A DNA stretch of 46,682 nucleotides from Bacteroidales bacterium UBA3808 (GCA_002369075.1 DFEG01000014.1:1-46682); one strand, 5' to 3'; shown: positions 24,930 to 34,947, numbered from the stretch's first letter. Program-made: numbers and translations. Notes: a model not told the origin generated them from the letters alone.

Positions 24930-25774
24930 TAATAGACGGAAAACAAATAGCACAACAAGAGAAAGAAGCGATACGCGAGCAGGTAGCGGCATTGGCGAAA
25001 CAATACGGTCGCAAACCGTGTCTGGATGTGATCATCGTGGGTGAGAATCCTGCCAGCCTGTCGTACGTGAGGAGTAAGATCAAAGCCACGGAGTACTGCG
25101 GTTTTGAGGGCGAACTGATCCAACTGCCGGAGGCTGTGAGTGAAGAGGAGTTGCTGCGCGTCATCCGCGAGCGCAACGAGAACGAGGCGGTTGACGGTAT
25201 TCTGGTGCAACTGCCGTTACCGAAACATATCAACGAGCAGCGTGTGATAGAGGCGATTGCGCCGGAGAAAGATGTGGATGGTTTTCATCCTACCAACGTA
25301 GCCAAACTTTGGCTCAACCAACAGTGCATCGTTCCCTGCACACCGCTTGGTATCATGGCGTTGTTAGAGAAGAGCAATACGGTCTTGGAAGGCCGTCACG
25401 CGGTAGTAGTAGGTCGCAGTAACATCGTCGGAAAGCCGGTAGCCAAGTTGCTGTTAGACAAGCAATGCACGGTGACGATTGCGCACAGCCGTACCGCGGA
25501 TTTAGGGGAAGTGTGCCGTGAGGCGGATATATTGGTAGTCGCAGTCGGACGTCCGCAGATGATTACCGGAGAGATGGTTAAGCCGGGCGCCACGGTGATT
25601 GACGTCGGTATCAACCGCACGGCGGACGGCAAGTTAGTCGGAGATGTGGACTACGAGAGCGTGGCTCCTGTAGCCGGTGCCATTACTCCTGTGCCGGGCG
25701 GAGTAGGACCGATGACTATCGCCATGCTGATGTATAATACACTGCAGTGCTATAACCAACGAATGACCAACTAA
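24926..25774 (+). CDS. folD: Methylenetetrahydrofolate dehydrogenase / methenyltetrahydrofolate cyclohydrolase
   Basis: A 282-residue bifunctional enzyme interconverting 5,10-methylene-, methenyl- and 10-formyl-THF. VGENPASLSYVRSKIKA (about 37-53, including the cyclohydrolase lysine), GILVQLPLPKHI (about 92), DVDGFHP (about 118) and the NADP-binding VVVGRSNIVGKPVAKLL (about 158-174) are present. I use ATG 24926, which overlaps the purD stop, rather than the TTG at 24917. In this cluster its obvious role is making formyl donor for PurH. Confidence 0.94.
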   Translation: MIIDGKQIAQQEKEAIREQVAALAKQYGRKPCLDVIIVGENPASLSYVRSKIKATEYCGFEGELIQLPEAVSEEELLRVIRERNENEAVDGILVQLPLPKHINEQRVIEAIAPEKDVDGFHPTNVAKLWLNQQCIVPCTPLGIMALLEKSNTVLEGRHAVVVGRSNIVGKPVAKLLLDKQCTVTIAHSRTADLGEVCREADILVVAVGRPQMITGEMVKPGATVIDVGINRTADGKLVGDVDYESVAPVAGAITPVPGGVGPMTIAMLMYNTLQCYNQRMTN

Positions 25775-25830
25775 TCACTAACTTATCTCTAACGGTTGAA
25801 AGGAAAATATATACTAAAAATTATATAACA

Positions 25831-27018
25831 ATGAAAATTGGAACGCCACTTACTCAAGTCGCTACGCGCGCACTGCTACTCGGTAGCGGAGAATTAGGAA
25901 AAGAAGTCACGATGGAACTTCAGCGTTACGGTGTAGAGGTCATTGCCTGTGACCGCTATGCCCATGCTCCGGCGATGCAGGTAGCTCACCGGTCGCATGT
26001 GTTCAACATGTTAGACGGCAACCGTCTGCGCGAGATCATCGAGGCGGAGAAGCCTTCGCTTATCATTCCGGAGGTAGAGGCTATCGCCACTCCGACCCTG
26101 GTAGAGCTGGAGAAAGAGGGGTATCATGTTATCCCGACCGCCAAGGCTGCGTTCCTGACGATGAACCGCGAGGCTATCCGCCGCATGGCATCGGAGGAGT
26201 TGCACCTGCCGACCGCGCCGTACAAGTTCGCGGACAACCATGACGAGTTCATCGCGGCGGTCAAGGAGATCGGTATTCCGTGTGTGGTCAAACCGATCAT
26301 GTCGTCTTCGGGTCACGGTCAATCGACCGTTCATACGGAGGCAGAGATAGAGCACGCATGGGCGGTATCGCAAGAAGGCGGCCGCGCCGGAGCGGGCAGA
26401 GTGATTGTAGAAGGGTTCATTCATTTCGACTACGAGATCACGCTGCTGACCGTTCGTCATGCAGGCGGCACTACCTTCCTGAAGCCGATCGGTCATCACC
26501 AGGTAGAAGGCGATTACCGCGAGTCATGGCAGCCGCAGGCAATGAGCGAGGACGCCTTGAAGCAAGCACAACACATCGCCAAGATGGTTACCGACGCGTT
26601 AGGCGGTTACGGGATCTTCGGCGTGGAGATGTTTGTGCAGGGTGACAAAGTGATCTTTTCGGAAGTCAGTCCCCGTCCGCATGATACCGGCATGGTAACC
26701 ATGATCAGCCAGGACCTGAGTGAGTTTGCGCTCCATGCCCGTGCGGTATTGGGACTGCCGATCCCGGAGGTTCGTTTCTTCCAACCCTCCGCGAGCAAGG
26801 CGATTGTCATTGAGGGCGAAGGCAAAGAGGTAGAGTTCGAGGGTCTGGAAAAAGCACTGGCTATCCCGGGCGTACAGATGCGTCTGTTCGGCAAACCGGA
26901 GGTTCACGGCCACCGCCGCTACGGCGTGCTGTTAGCTACCGATGAGACGGTTGAGAAAGCTCTGGCGAAAGTAGAAGAGGCCTATAAATGTATTTCGTAT
27001 AAGGTAAAACAAGCATGA
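25831..27018 (+). CDS. purT: Formate-dependent GAR transformylase
   Basis: A 395-residue ATP-grasp enzyme forming FGAR from GAR, formate and ATP, so it replaces the folate-dependent PurN at step 3. LLLGSGELGKEVTMELQRYGVEV (about 15-37), KPIMSSSGHGQS (about 154-165) and FSEVSPRPHDTGMVTM (about 281-296) identify it. No purN is in the window. The 56-nt gap before it is among the largest in the cluster but holds no recognisable promoter. Its stop overlaps purB as ATGA. The choice of PurT fits with the formate-channel-like gene at the end of the cluster. Confidence 0.95.
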   Translation: MKIGTPLTQVATRALLLGSGELGKEVTMELQRYGVEVIACDRYAHAPAMQVAHRSHVFNMLDGNRLREIIEAEKPSLIIPEVEAIATPTLVELEKEGYHVIPTAKAAFLTMNREAIRRMASEELHLPTAPYKFADNHDEFIAAVKEIGIPCVVKPIMSSSGHGQSTVHTEAEIEHAWAVSQEGGRAGAGRVIVEGFIHFDYEITLLTVRHAGGTTFLKPIGHHQVEGDYRESWQPQAMSEDALKQAQHIAKMVTDALGGYGIFGVEMFVQGDKVIFSEVSPRPHDTGMVTMISQDLSEFALHARAVLGLPIPEVRFFQPSASKAIVIEGEGKEVEFEGLEKALAIPGVQMRLFGKPEVHGHRRYGVLLATDETVEKALAKVEEAYKCISYKVKQA

Positions 27019-28307
27019 TAGATCGTTATTCCCGCGCAGCCATGCGCAACATATGGACCGAGCAGAACAAGTTTCAGGCTTATTTAGAGGTAGAGATCCT
27101 GGCTGCTGAGGCTTGGTCGGAGTTAGGGGTAGTGCCCAAAGAAGATGTAGCCAAGCTACGTGCCAAGGCATCGTTTGACGTGGACCGCATTCATGAGATT
27201 GAGGAGATTACACGGCACGACGTAGTGGCTTTCACCCGTACGGTGAGCGAGTCGTTAGGCGAAGAGCGTAAGTGGGTACATTACGGCCTGACCTCCACGG
27301 ATGTGGTAGATACCGCCAACGGCTATCTGCTCAAACAAGCCAACGCCATCCTCCGCGAGGATTTGAAACAGTTTCTGGCAGTGCTGCAGAAACGCGCCAA
27401 CGAGTTCAAGTACACGCCGGTGATCGGTCGCACGCACGGCATGCACGCCGACGTTACTTCGTTCGGTCTCAAATGGGCGTTGTGGTACTCCACCATGCAG
27501 CGCAATATCGAGCGGTTCGAGATGGCGGCGAAGGGAGTTGAGGCAGGTAAGTTATCCGGCGCGGTGGGCAACTACGCCAATATCCCGCCGTTCATCCAAC
27601 AGTACGTGTGCGAGCACTTGGGAATCGAGTCCGCGAAAATCGCCACGCAGGTGCTGGGTCGTGACCGCCACGCTTTCTATCTGTCGTCGCTGGCGGTGAT
27701 AGCCGGTTCGTTAGAGCAGATAGCTCTGGAGATCCGCAACATGCAGCGGCAGGAAGTGCGCGAAGTGGAAGAGGCTTTCCGCAAGGGACAGAAAGGCTCC
27801 TCCGCCATGCCGCACAAACGCAATCCGATCTCGTCGGAGAACATTTGCGGCTGTGCGAGGGTGATGCGCGGATATATGTGTACGGCGTCAGAGAACATCG
27901 CTCTCTGGCACGAGCGCGACATCTCTCACTCCTCTACGGAGCGTATCGTACTGCCGGACGCCACGATGCTGTTGGACTACATGTTGGCACGGCTGATGGG
28001 TATATTGGACAATCTGGTAGTCTATCCGGAGAACATGCTGCATAATATCGGTCTGACGCATGGCGCTATCTTCGCGCAGCGTGTGATGAACGCCTTAATA
28101 GAGAAAGGGCTGGTACGCGAGCAAGCTTATGATCTCGTGCAGCCGGTAGCGATGCGCACGCTGATGGAAGGCGGACAGATGCAAGAGCTGCTGAAGAGTA
28201 CTCCCGAGGTGATGAAATACCTGTCGGAGGACGAGATTGACGGCTGTTTCACGCTGGAATACTATATGAAAAACGTAGATTATATTTTTAACCAATTAGG
28301 AATATGA
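27015..28307 (+). CDS. purB: Adenylosuccinate lyase, Bacillus-type
   Basis: A 430-residue fumarase-superfamily enzyme that acts twice: SAICAR to AICAR and adenylosuccinate to AMP. The signature GSSAMPHKRNPISSEN (about 260-275) and the catalytic-His segments TSTDVVDT (about 93) and GRTHGMHA (about 138) are clear. It begins MIDRYSRAAMRNIW like the B. subtilis form rather than the longer E. coli-like form I recall from Bacteroides. It overlaps purT at the start and purA at the end (ATGA at both). Confidence 0.94.
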   Translation: MIDRYSRAAMRNIWTEQNKFQAYLEVEILAAEAWSELGVVPKEDVAKLRAKASFDVDRIHEIEEITRHDVVAFTRTVSESLGEERKWVHYGLTSTDVVDTANGYLLKQANAILREDLKQFLAVLQKRANEFKYTPVIGRTHGMHADVTSFGLKWALWYSTMQRNIERFEMAAKGVEAGKLSGAVGNYANIPPFIQQYVCEHLGIESAKIATQVLGRDRHAFYLSSLAVIAGSLEQIALEIRNMQRQEVREVEEAFRKGQKGSSAMPHKRNPISSENICGCARVMRGYMCTASENIALWHERDISHSSTERIVLPDATMLLDYMLARLMGILDNLVVYPENMLHNIGLTHGAIFAQRVMNALIEKGLVREQAYDLVQPVAMRTLMEGGQMQELLKSTPEVMKYLSEDEIDGCFTLEYYMKNVDYIFNQLGI

Positions 28308-29599
28308 AAAAGGCAGATATCCTGTTAGGACTCCAATGGGGCGATGAGGGCAAAGGCAAAATGGTAGATGTGCTCACGCCGAAGTACGATATAGTAGCCC
28401 GTTTTCAGGGCGGTCCGAATGCCGGTCACACGCTGGAGTTCGAGGGTCAGAAATACGTGCTGCGCAGTATTCCGTCCGGTATCTTCCAAGGCGGAAAGAT
28501 CAACCTGATAGGTAACGGCGTAGTGCTGGACCCGATCCTGTTCCGCAAAGAGGCGGAGGAGTTGGCTACGTCCGGTCACAAGCTGCAAGAACGGCTGTAC
28601 ATATCGAAGAAAGCGCACCTTATTCTGCCGACCCACCGCCTGTTGGACCAAGCCAACGAGGCCGCCAAAGGCAAAGCCAAGATCGGCACGACGGGTAAAG
28701 GTATCGGTCCGACTTACACGGACAAAATCAGCCGTAACGGTCTGCGCGTGGGTGATATTCTTGACGGCTTCGCAGAGAAATATGCCCAGGCACGCACCCG
28801 TCATATCGACATGATCAATATGCTGAACGCTTCTGCGGTAGCCAACGGCGGAGCGCCTGTTTCGATGGACGGATTGGAGGAACTGGAGAAAGAGTGGATG
28901 GAGAGTATCGAGTATCTGCGTCAGTTCCGGTTCGTGGACAGCGAGCACTTTGTGAACAAGTCTCTGGCGGCTGACAAGACGATACTTTGCGAAGGCGCAC
29001 AAGGTTCGCTGTTGGATGTCGATTTCGGGTCTTATCCGTTCGTGACTTCGAGCAACACGGTGTGTGCCGGAGCATGTACGGGTTTGGGTCTGGCACCCAG
29101 CCGGATAGGAGAGGTATATGGTATCTTCAAGGCTTATTGTACGCGCGTCGGAGCGGGTCCGTTCCCGACCGAACTGTTCGACGAGACAGGCAAACAGATA
29201 CGCGCCATCGGTCATGAGTACGGTGCCGTCACAGGGCGTGAGCGCCGCTGCGGATGGATAGACTTGGTGGCACTCCGTTATACCATCATGCTGAACGGCG
29301 TGACACAACTGCTGATGATGAAATCCGATGTGTTAGACACGTTTCCGGTAATCAAGGCCTGCACGGCTTACCGCGTGAACGGCGAGCTGACGCGCGACTT
29401 CCCGTTCTCGATAGACAAGAACGTGGAGCCCGTATATGAGGAGTTTCCCGGCTGGCAGACAGACCTGACTCATTGCACGAAGCAGGAGGAACTGCCGGAA
29501 GCATTTATCCATTATGTGAATTTCCTGGAGCGCGAGTTAGGCACTCCTATCAAGATTATTTCTGTCGGACCCGATCGTGAGGCAACAATATGGAGATGA
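28304..29599 (+). CDS. purA: Adenylosuccinate synthetase
   Basis: A 431-residue GTP-dependent enzyme joining IMP and aspartate, the first step to AMP. The N-terminal LLGLQWGDEGKGKMVDVL (about 6-23), GGPNAGHTLEF (about 37), GTTGKGIGPTYTDK (about 128-141) and the arginine loop TGRERRCGWIDL (about 310) are typical. It consumes aspartate, as do PyrB and PurC here. ATGA overlap with purB. Confidence 0.96.
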   Translation: MKKADILLGLQWGDEGKGKMVDVLTPKYDIVARFQGGPNAGHTLEFEGQKYVLRSIPSGIFQGGKINLIGNGVVLDPILFRKEAEELATSGHKLQERLYISKKAHLILPTHRLLDQANEAAKGKAKIGTTGKGIGPTYTDKISRNGLRVGDILDGFAEKYAQARTRHIDMINMLNASAVANGGAPVSMDGLEELEKEWMESIEYLRQFRFVDSEHFVNKSLAADKTILCEGAQGSLLDVDFGSYPFVTSSNTVCAGACTGLGLAPSRIGEVYGIFKAYCTRVGAGPFPTELFDETGKQIRAIGHEYGAVTGRERRCGWIDLVALRYTIMLNGVTQLLMMKSDVLDTFPVIKACTAYRVNGELTRDFPFSIDKNVEPVYEEFPGWQTDLTHCTKQEELPEAFIHYVNFLERELGTPIKIISVGPDREATIWR

Positions 29600-30672
29600 T
29601 GAAAAAAGCAATATTACGGCTCAGCGACGGAACAACCTTTGAGGGGTATAGTTTCGGAGCTGATGTTCCGGTAAGCGGCGAAGTGGTGTTCAATACGGCG
29701 ATGACGGGTTATCCGGAGTCGCTGACCGATCCCAGTTATGCGGGTCAGTTGATGGCGCTCACTTTCCCGTTAGTGGGTAACTACGGTGTGCCGGAGTTTT
29801 CGTTCCGTCCGGACGGTCTGGCTACCTTCATGGAGTCCGACCGCATATACGCCAAGGCCATTATCTGCAGCGAATACAGCGGTGAGTTCAGCCACTGGAA
29901 CGGCAAAGAGACCCTCGGTGCGTGGCTACAACGCGAGCAGGTGCCCGGTATCACGGGGATAGACACACGCGCGCTAACCATGTTATTACGCGAGCACGGT
30001 GTGATGATGGGGTCGATAGAGATCGAAGGCTGTGAGCCGGCTCCCGAGGCGCAATACGAGGATGTGAACTTTGTGGCAGAAGTGTCCTGCAAAGAGGTAA
30101 TCCGTTACAATGAAGGCAGAGGTAAGAAGGTTATTCTGGTAGATTGCGGCGTGAAGCACAATATCATCCGCTGCCTCATCCAACGCGGGGTAGAAGTGAT
30201 CCGCGTGCCGTGGGATTATGACTTCAACACGATAGAGGCAGACGGGTTGTTCCTGTCCAACGGTCCCGGTAATCCGGACACTTGCGGCGTGCTGGTAGAA
30301 CATATCAGGACCTATATGCAGTCGCACAAACCGATAGCGGGTATCTGTATGGGCAACCAGCTGTTGGGCAAAGCCGCCGGAGCTACGATTTACAAGCTCC
30401 CTTACGGTCACCGCTCGCATAACCAGCCGGTAAGGTTAGTGGGGACGGACAGGTGCTTCATCACCTCGCAGAACCACGGGTATGCAGTGGATGCCGGTAC
30501 GCTTCCGAAGGAATGGGAGCCTCTGTTTGTGAACATGAACGACGGTTCCAATGAAGGCATCCGTCATAAGTCGGAGCCCTGGTTCTCCGCGCAGTTCCAT
30601 CCGGAGGCATGTTCCGGTCCGGTGGATACGGAGTTCCTGTTCGATGATTTTGTAAAGCTTCTCAACCAGTAA
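29596..30672 (+). CDS. carA: Carbamoyl-phosphate synthase small (glutaminase) subunit
   Basis: A 358-residue subunit that hydrolyses glutamine and channels ammonia to CarB. The N-terminal DGTTFEGYSFG and GEVVFNTAMTGYPESLTDPSYAGQ, ITGIDTRALT (about 115) and FLSNGPGNPD (about 220) are present. The nucleophile is in AGICMGNQLLG (C251), and the HPE of the triad is in AQFHPEACSGPVDTE near the end. Three ATGs are possible; I use 29596 because it gives the ATGA overlap with purA seen at six other junctions, but 29590 is also possible. Placed after purA rather than with the pyr genes. Confidence 0.94.
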   Translation: MMKKAILRLSDGTTFEGYSFGADVPVSGEVVFNTAMTGYPESLTDPSYAGQLMALTFPLVGNYGVPEFSFRPDGLATFMESDRIYAKAIICSEYSGEFSHWNGKETLGAWLQREQVPGITGIDTRALTMLLREHGVMMGSIEIEGCEPAPEAQYEDVNFVAEVSCKEVIRYNEGRGKKVILVDCGVKHNIIRCLIQRGVEVIRVPWDYDFNTIEADGLFLSNGPGNPDTCGVLVEHIRTYMQSHKPIAGICMGNQLLGKAAGATIYKLPYGHRSHNQPVRLVGTDRCFITSQNHGYAVDAGTLPKEWEPLFVNMNDGSNEGIRHKSEPWFSAQFHPEACSGPVDTEFLFDDFVKLLNQ

Positions 30673-30682
30673 ACGCAAGGAC

Positions 30683-33600
30683 ATGAAATTAGAGAATATA
30701 CACAAAGTATTGGTGCTCGGTTCAGGTGCACTGAAAATCGGTGAGGCGGGCGAGTTCGACTATTCGGGTTCCCAAGCCCTCAAAGCCCTGCGCGAGGAGG
30801 GAGTAGAGACCGTATTGATCAATCCGAATATCGCCACGGTGCAGACCTCCGAAGGTGTGGCGGATCATATCTATTTTCTGCCGGTAACTCCGTATTTCGT
30901 AGAACGGCTGATTGAGAAAGAGCGTCCCGACGGCATTCTGCTTTCTTTCGGCGGTCAGACCGCGCTGAACTGCGGCGTGGCGTTGTACCGGTCGGGCGTA
31001 TTGGAGAAATACAACGTGCAGGTACTCGGAACGCCGGTGGAGACGATCATCAACACCGAGGATAGAGAGTTGTTCGTCCGTCAGTTGGACCAGATTGATG
31101 TCAAGACCATCAAATCCGAGGCGTGCGAGACGATAGAAGATGCGCGCCGTGCCGCAAAAGAATTGGGCTACCCGGTAATCATCCGTGCGGCTTATGCTTT
31201 GGGCGGTCTGGGTTCGGGATTTTGCGATAATGAAGATGAACTAAACCTTTTGGCAGAGAAGGCTTTCTCCTTCTCGCCGCAAGTGCTGGTGGAGAAATCA
31301 CTGAAGGGATGGAAGGAGATTGAGTACGAGGTAGTGCGCGACCGTTATGACAACTGTATCACGGTCTGCAATATGGAGAACTTTGACCCGCTGGGAATCC
31401 ATACCGGCGAGTCGATTGTGATCGCTCCTTCGCAGACTTTGACCAACTCGGAATACCATAAACTGCGTGCTTTAGCCATCCGTATTATCCGTCATTTGGG
31501 GATTGTCGGCGAGTGCAACGTGCAGTACGCTTTTGATCCGGAGTCCGAGGACTACCGCGTGATAGAGGTGAATGCGCGTCTGAGCCGTTCGTCGGCGTTG
31601 GCGTCCAAGGCGACGGGTTATCCGCTGGCTTTTGTGGCAGCCAAGTTAGGGTTGGGGTATGGTCTGTTTGAGTTATCCAACTCGGTTACCAAATCGACCT
31701 CGGCTTTCTTCGAGCCGGCGCTGGACTACGTGGTGTGCAAGATCCCGCGCTGGGATTTGGGCAAGTTCCGCGGTGTCAACCGTGAGTTAGGCAGTTCGAT
31801 GAAGTCCGTAGGCGAGGTGATGGCGATCGGTCGCACCTTCGAGGATGCCATCCAGAAAGGTCTGCGCATGATCGGACAGGGCATGCACGGCTTCACGGAG
31901 AACAAGGATCTGCGTGTGGATGATCTGGATGCCGCTCTGAAAGCCCCGACGGACAAGCGCATCTTCGCTATCGCGCAAGCGATGTACGAAGGCTACAGCG
32001 TAGAGCGGATTCATGAGCTGACGAAGATAGACAACTGGTTCCTGCAGAGGCTTAGGCACATCATAGAGTTAGATACGGAACTCAAGAGTTTAGGCGGTTT
32101 GGAGCACCTGCAACACGATCTGCTACTCCGCGCCAAGCAACTGGGCTTCTCGGATTTCCAGATAGCCCGTGCAGTGGGGTTGGGAAAAGAGATGAGCATG
32201 GACCAGGCAGTGCTGAAGATGCGCGAGTACCGCAAAAAGATGGGTATATTGCCGGTGGTGAAGCAGATAGACACGCTTGCCGGAGAGTTCCCCGCGCAGA
32301 CCAATTATCTGTATCTGACCTATAGTGGCACCAAGAACGATGTGCATTACACGGGTGACCACAAGTCGATTATCGTGCTGGGGTCCGGGGCATACCGAAT
32401 AGGATCGTCGGTCGAGTTCGACTGGTGCGGCGTGCAAGCGCTCCATACAATCCGTAACAACGGGTTCCGGTCCGTGATGATCAACTACAACCCGGAGACC
32501 GTTTCGACGGACTACGATGTGTGCGACCGGCTCTATTTCGACGAACTGACGTTCGAGCGTGTGATGGATATCATCGAACTGGAGAATCCGCACGGCGTGA
32601 TTGTCTCCACGGGAGGCCAGATACCGAACAACTTGGCGATGAAACTCGATGCGCAGCAAGTGCCTATCTTAGGTACTTCCGCCAAGTCGATTGACAATGC
32701 CGAGGATCGCGACAAGTTCTCCGCCATGCTGGACCGCATCGGCGTGGACCAACCGGAATGGAGTGCCCTGACTTCCATGGCGGATGTCGAGAAATTTGTC
32801 AACAGAGTGGGGTATCCGGTGCTTGTCCGTCCGTCATATGTGCTCTCGGGCGCAGCGATGAACGTGTGCTCCAACGAAGAGCAGTTAAATAAGTTTCTGC
32901 AGCTGGCAGCCAAGGTCTCGAAGGAGCACCCGGTGGTGATCTCCAAGTTCATGACCAATACCAAGGAGGTGGAGATGGATGCCGTGGCACGTAACGGCGA
33001 GATCATCGCCTACGCCATCTCCGAGCACGTGGAGTATGCGGGCGTCCACTCCGGTGATGCCACGATCATGTTCCCTGCGCAGAAACTCTACGTAGAGACG
33101 GTGCGCCGCATCAAACGTATTTCCGGTCAGATTGCGCGCGAGCTGAATATCTCCGGTCCGTTCAATATCCAGTACTTAGCGAGGGAGAACGAGATCAAGG
33201 TGATTGAGTGCAACCTCCGTGCGTCCCGTTCGTTCCCGTTTGTAAGCAAAGTATTGAAAATCAACCTGATAGATATTGCTACACGTATCATGTTAGGGCT
33301 GCCGATTGAGAAACCCCACAAGTCGCTCTTTGACTTTGATTATGTAGGCGTGAAGGCCTCGCAGTTCTCGTTCAACCGGTTGCAGAACGCGGATCCTGTA
33401 CTGGGTGTCGATATGGCTTCCACCGGCGAGGTGGGCTGCTTAGGCGAGGATGCCAACTGCGCGCTCCTCAAATCAATGCTGTCGGTCGGAATGCGTATTC
33501 CCAAGAAGAATATCCTCTTCGCCATCGGCGGTCCGAAGCAGCGTGCGCACCTGCTGGATGTGATCAAGCGTCTGGTCCAGCGCGGCTACACGATCTATGC

Positions 33601-33928
33601 TACGGGCGGTACCAGCGAGTACCTCAACGGACTTGGAGTGCCCAATATCAGGGTCTATAAGAAAGAGCACATGGACGAATACGGGCAACTCAAACAGCCG
33701 ATAGTAACGGATCTGATGCACAAGAAAGAGATTGAGTTGTTTGTCGGTATTCCGGTGGACACATTAGCCGATTCGGTGCACGACAGCTATTACAAAATGC
33801 GGCGTACAGCGGTGGATCTGAACATTCCTCTGATTACCAACGCACGCCTGGCGGAGGCATTTATCAATGCGTTCCTCGATGTGCCTCTGGATTCACTTGC
33901 CATCCGCGAATGGAGCGAATACAAATAA
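30683..33928 (+). CDS. carB: Carbamoyl-phosphate synthase large subunit
   Basis: A 1081-residue enzyme with two homologous ATP-grasp halves. The first begins KVLVLGSGALKIGEAGEFDYSG and the second SIIVLGSGAYRIGSSVEFDWCG (about 559). An oligomerisation segment lies between them and a C-terminal MGS-like allosteric domain begins near residue 940 (FAIGGPKQRAHLLDVIKRLV, ATGGTSEYLNGL). It makes carbamoyl phosphate from bicarbonate, ammonia and two ATP. The first half uses LKIGEAGEFDYSG wording that I associate with the Bacteroidales enzyme. Confidence 0.95.
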   Translation: MKLENIHKVLVLGSGALKIGEAGEFDYSGSQALKALREEGVETVLINPNIATVQTSEGVADHIYFLPVTPYFVERLIEKERPDGILLSFGGQTALNCGVALYRSGVLEKYNVQVLGTPVETIINTEDRELFVRQLDQIDVKTIKSEACETIEDARRAAKELGYPVIIRAAYALGGLGSGFCDNEDELNLLAEKAFSFSPQVLVEKSLKGWKEIEYEVVRDRYDNCITVCNMENFDPLGIHTGESIVIAPSQTLTNSEYHKLRALAIRIIRHLGIVGECNVQYAFDPESEDYRVIEVNARLSRSSALASKATGYPLAFVAAKLGLGYGLFELSNSVTKSTSAFFEPALDYVVCKIPRWDLGKFRGVNRELGSSMKSVGEVMAIGRTFEDAIQKGLRMIGQGMHGFTENKDLRVDDLDAALKAPTDKRIFAIAQAMYEGYSVERIHELTKIDNWFLQRLRHIIELDTELKSLGGLEHLQHDLLLRAKQLGFSDFQIARAVGLGKEMSMDQAVLKMREYRKKMGILPVVKQIDTLAGEFPAQTNYLYLTYSGTKNDVHYTGDHKSIIVLGSGAYRIGSSVEFDWCGVQALHTIRNNGFRSVMINYNPETVSTDYDVCDRLYFDELTFERVMDIIELENPHGVIVSTGGQIPNNLAMKLDAQQVPILGTSAKSIDNAEDRDKFSAMLDRIGVDQPEWSALTSMADVEKFVNRVGYPVLVRPSYVLSGAAMNVCSNEEQLNKFLQLAAKVSKEHPVVISKFMTNTKEVEMDAVARNGEIIAYAISEHVEYAGVHSGDATIMFPAQKLYVETVRRIKRISGQIARELNISGPFNIQYLARENEIKVIECNLRASRSFPFVSKVLKINLIDIATRIMLGLPIEKPHKSLFDFDYVGVKASQFSFNRLQNADPVLGVDMASTGEVGCLGEDANCALLKSMLSVGMRIPKKNILFAIGGPKQRAHLLDVIKRLVQRGYTIYATGGTSEYLNGLGVPNIRVYKKEHMDEYGQLKQPIVTDLMHKKEIELFVGIPVDTLADSVHDSYYKMRRTAVDLNIPLITNARLAEAFINAFLDVPLDSLAIREWSEYK

Positions 33929-33931
33929 ATC

Positions 33932-33951
33932 TCAAATGTCAAATCTCAAAT
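33932..33951 (-). repeat. 20-bp intergenic repeat, copy 2 (carB-purC junction)
   Basis: Exact reverse complement of the pyrK-pyrD junction sequence at 10542-10561. It starts 3 nt after the carB stop and is followed by a further partial unit (CTCAAATCTCAATT) up to the purC start. Confidence 0.85.
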
Positions 33952-33961
33952 CTCAATTAAT

Positions 33962-34906
33962 ATGTCTGCTTTAACATCAACCAATTTTTCTTTTCCCGGT
34001 CAGACGAGCGTCTATCACGGCAAGGTACGTGACGTCTATTTCATCGGCGAGGACCTGCTTTGCATGGTAGCCACCGACCGTATTTCAGCGTTCGATGTGA
34101 TTCTACCCGAGGGTATTCCCTACAAGGGTCAGATTCTCAATCAGATTGCCGCCAAGTTCCTGAATGCCACACGGGATATTGTGCCCAACTGGCTGTTGGC
34201 GACTCCCGATCCGATGGTGTCGGTGGGCTACCGCTGCGAGGGCTATCCGGTGGAGATGATTGTCCGCGGCTATCTGTGCGGCTCCGCATGGCGTGCCTAC
34301 AAATCCGGCGTGCGTGAGATTTGCGGCGTAAAGCTGCCGGACGGCATGCGCGAGAACGAGAAGTTCCCGAGTCCGATTATCACTCCGACGACCAAAGCGG
34401 AGATCGGTACCCACGACGAGGATATTTCCCGTGAGGAGATTCTTTCCCGCGGACTGGTGCCGGAGAAAGAGTATCAGAAGATGGAGCAGTATGCCTTGGC
34501 GCTTTTCGCACGCGGACAGGAGATCGCGCAAAAGCACGGACTGATTCTGGTGGATACCAAATACGAGTTCGGTAACTACAAAGGTCAGGTGATGCTCATG
34601 GACGAGGTTCACACGCCGGATTCCAGCCGCTATTTCTATGCGGAGGGATATGAAGAGCGTTTTGCAGCAGGCGAGGCACAGCGCCAACTGTCCAAAGAGT
34701 TCGTCCGCGAGTGGTTGATGAGCAATGGTTTCCAGGGCAAAGCAGGACAGCAAGTGCCCGAAATGACTCCGGCAATCGTGCAGTCGATTACGGATCGGTA
34801 TGTTGAGTTGTATGAAGGTATCACCGGTGACCCCTTTGTCCGCGAGGAGACGGATGATTTGGCGGCGCGGATAGAGAATAATATCCGTTCATATCTCAGT
34901 AAATAA
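33962..34906 (+). CDS. purC: SAICAR synthetase
   Basis: A 314-residue enzyme joining CAIR and aspartate, step 7 of IMP synthesis. VYHGKVRDVY (about 18-27), MVATDRISAFDV (about 36), VRGYLCGSAWRAYK (about 101) and DTKYEFG (about 197) are the family motifs. At 314 residues it is the long version seen in Bacteroidales and yeast; the common bacterial form is about 240. It is followed by the largest gap in the cluster (145 nt), which holds the structured RNA element. Confidence 0.95.
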   Translation: MSALTSTNFSFPGQTSVYHGKVRDVYFIGEDLLCMVATDRISAFDVILPEGIPYKGQILNQIAAKFLNATRDIVPNWLLATPDPMVSVGYRCEGYPVEMIVRGYLCGSAWRAYKSGVREICGVKLPDGMRENEKFPSPIITPTTKAEIGTHDEDISREEILSRGLVPEKEYQKMEQYALALFARGQEIAQKHGLILVDTKYEFGNYKGQVMLMDEVHTPDSSRYFYAEGYEERFAAGEAQRQLSKEFVREWLMSNGFQGKAGQQVPEMTPAIVQSITDRYVELYEGITGDPFVREETDDLAARIENNIRSYLSK

Positions 34907-34928
34907 AAATATATTAATAAGTCTGTTT

Positions 34929-34946
34929 TCCCTCATACGGCAATGA
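34929..34946 (+). other. Small hairpin directly upstream of RNA element copy A
   Basis: CCTCAT at about 34930-34935 can pair with ATGAGG at about 34943-34948 across an ACGGCA loop. It abuts the first G residues of the 103-nt element, so it may be part of the same folded leader or an alternative pairing partner. Confidence 0.4.
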
Positions 34947-34947
34947 G

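Noticed and set aside
25775..25830. Internal promoter before purT
   Set aside because: The 56-nt gap is A+T-rich but lacks TAnnTTTG and a spaced TTTG; kept as an ordinary spacer.
29590..29595. carA start at ATG 29590
   Set aside because: Possible, but the ATG at 29596 reproduces the ATGA overlap seen at other junctions and fits the usual N-terminus as well.
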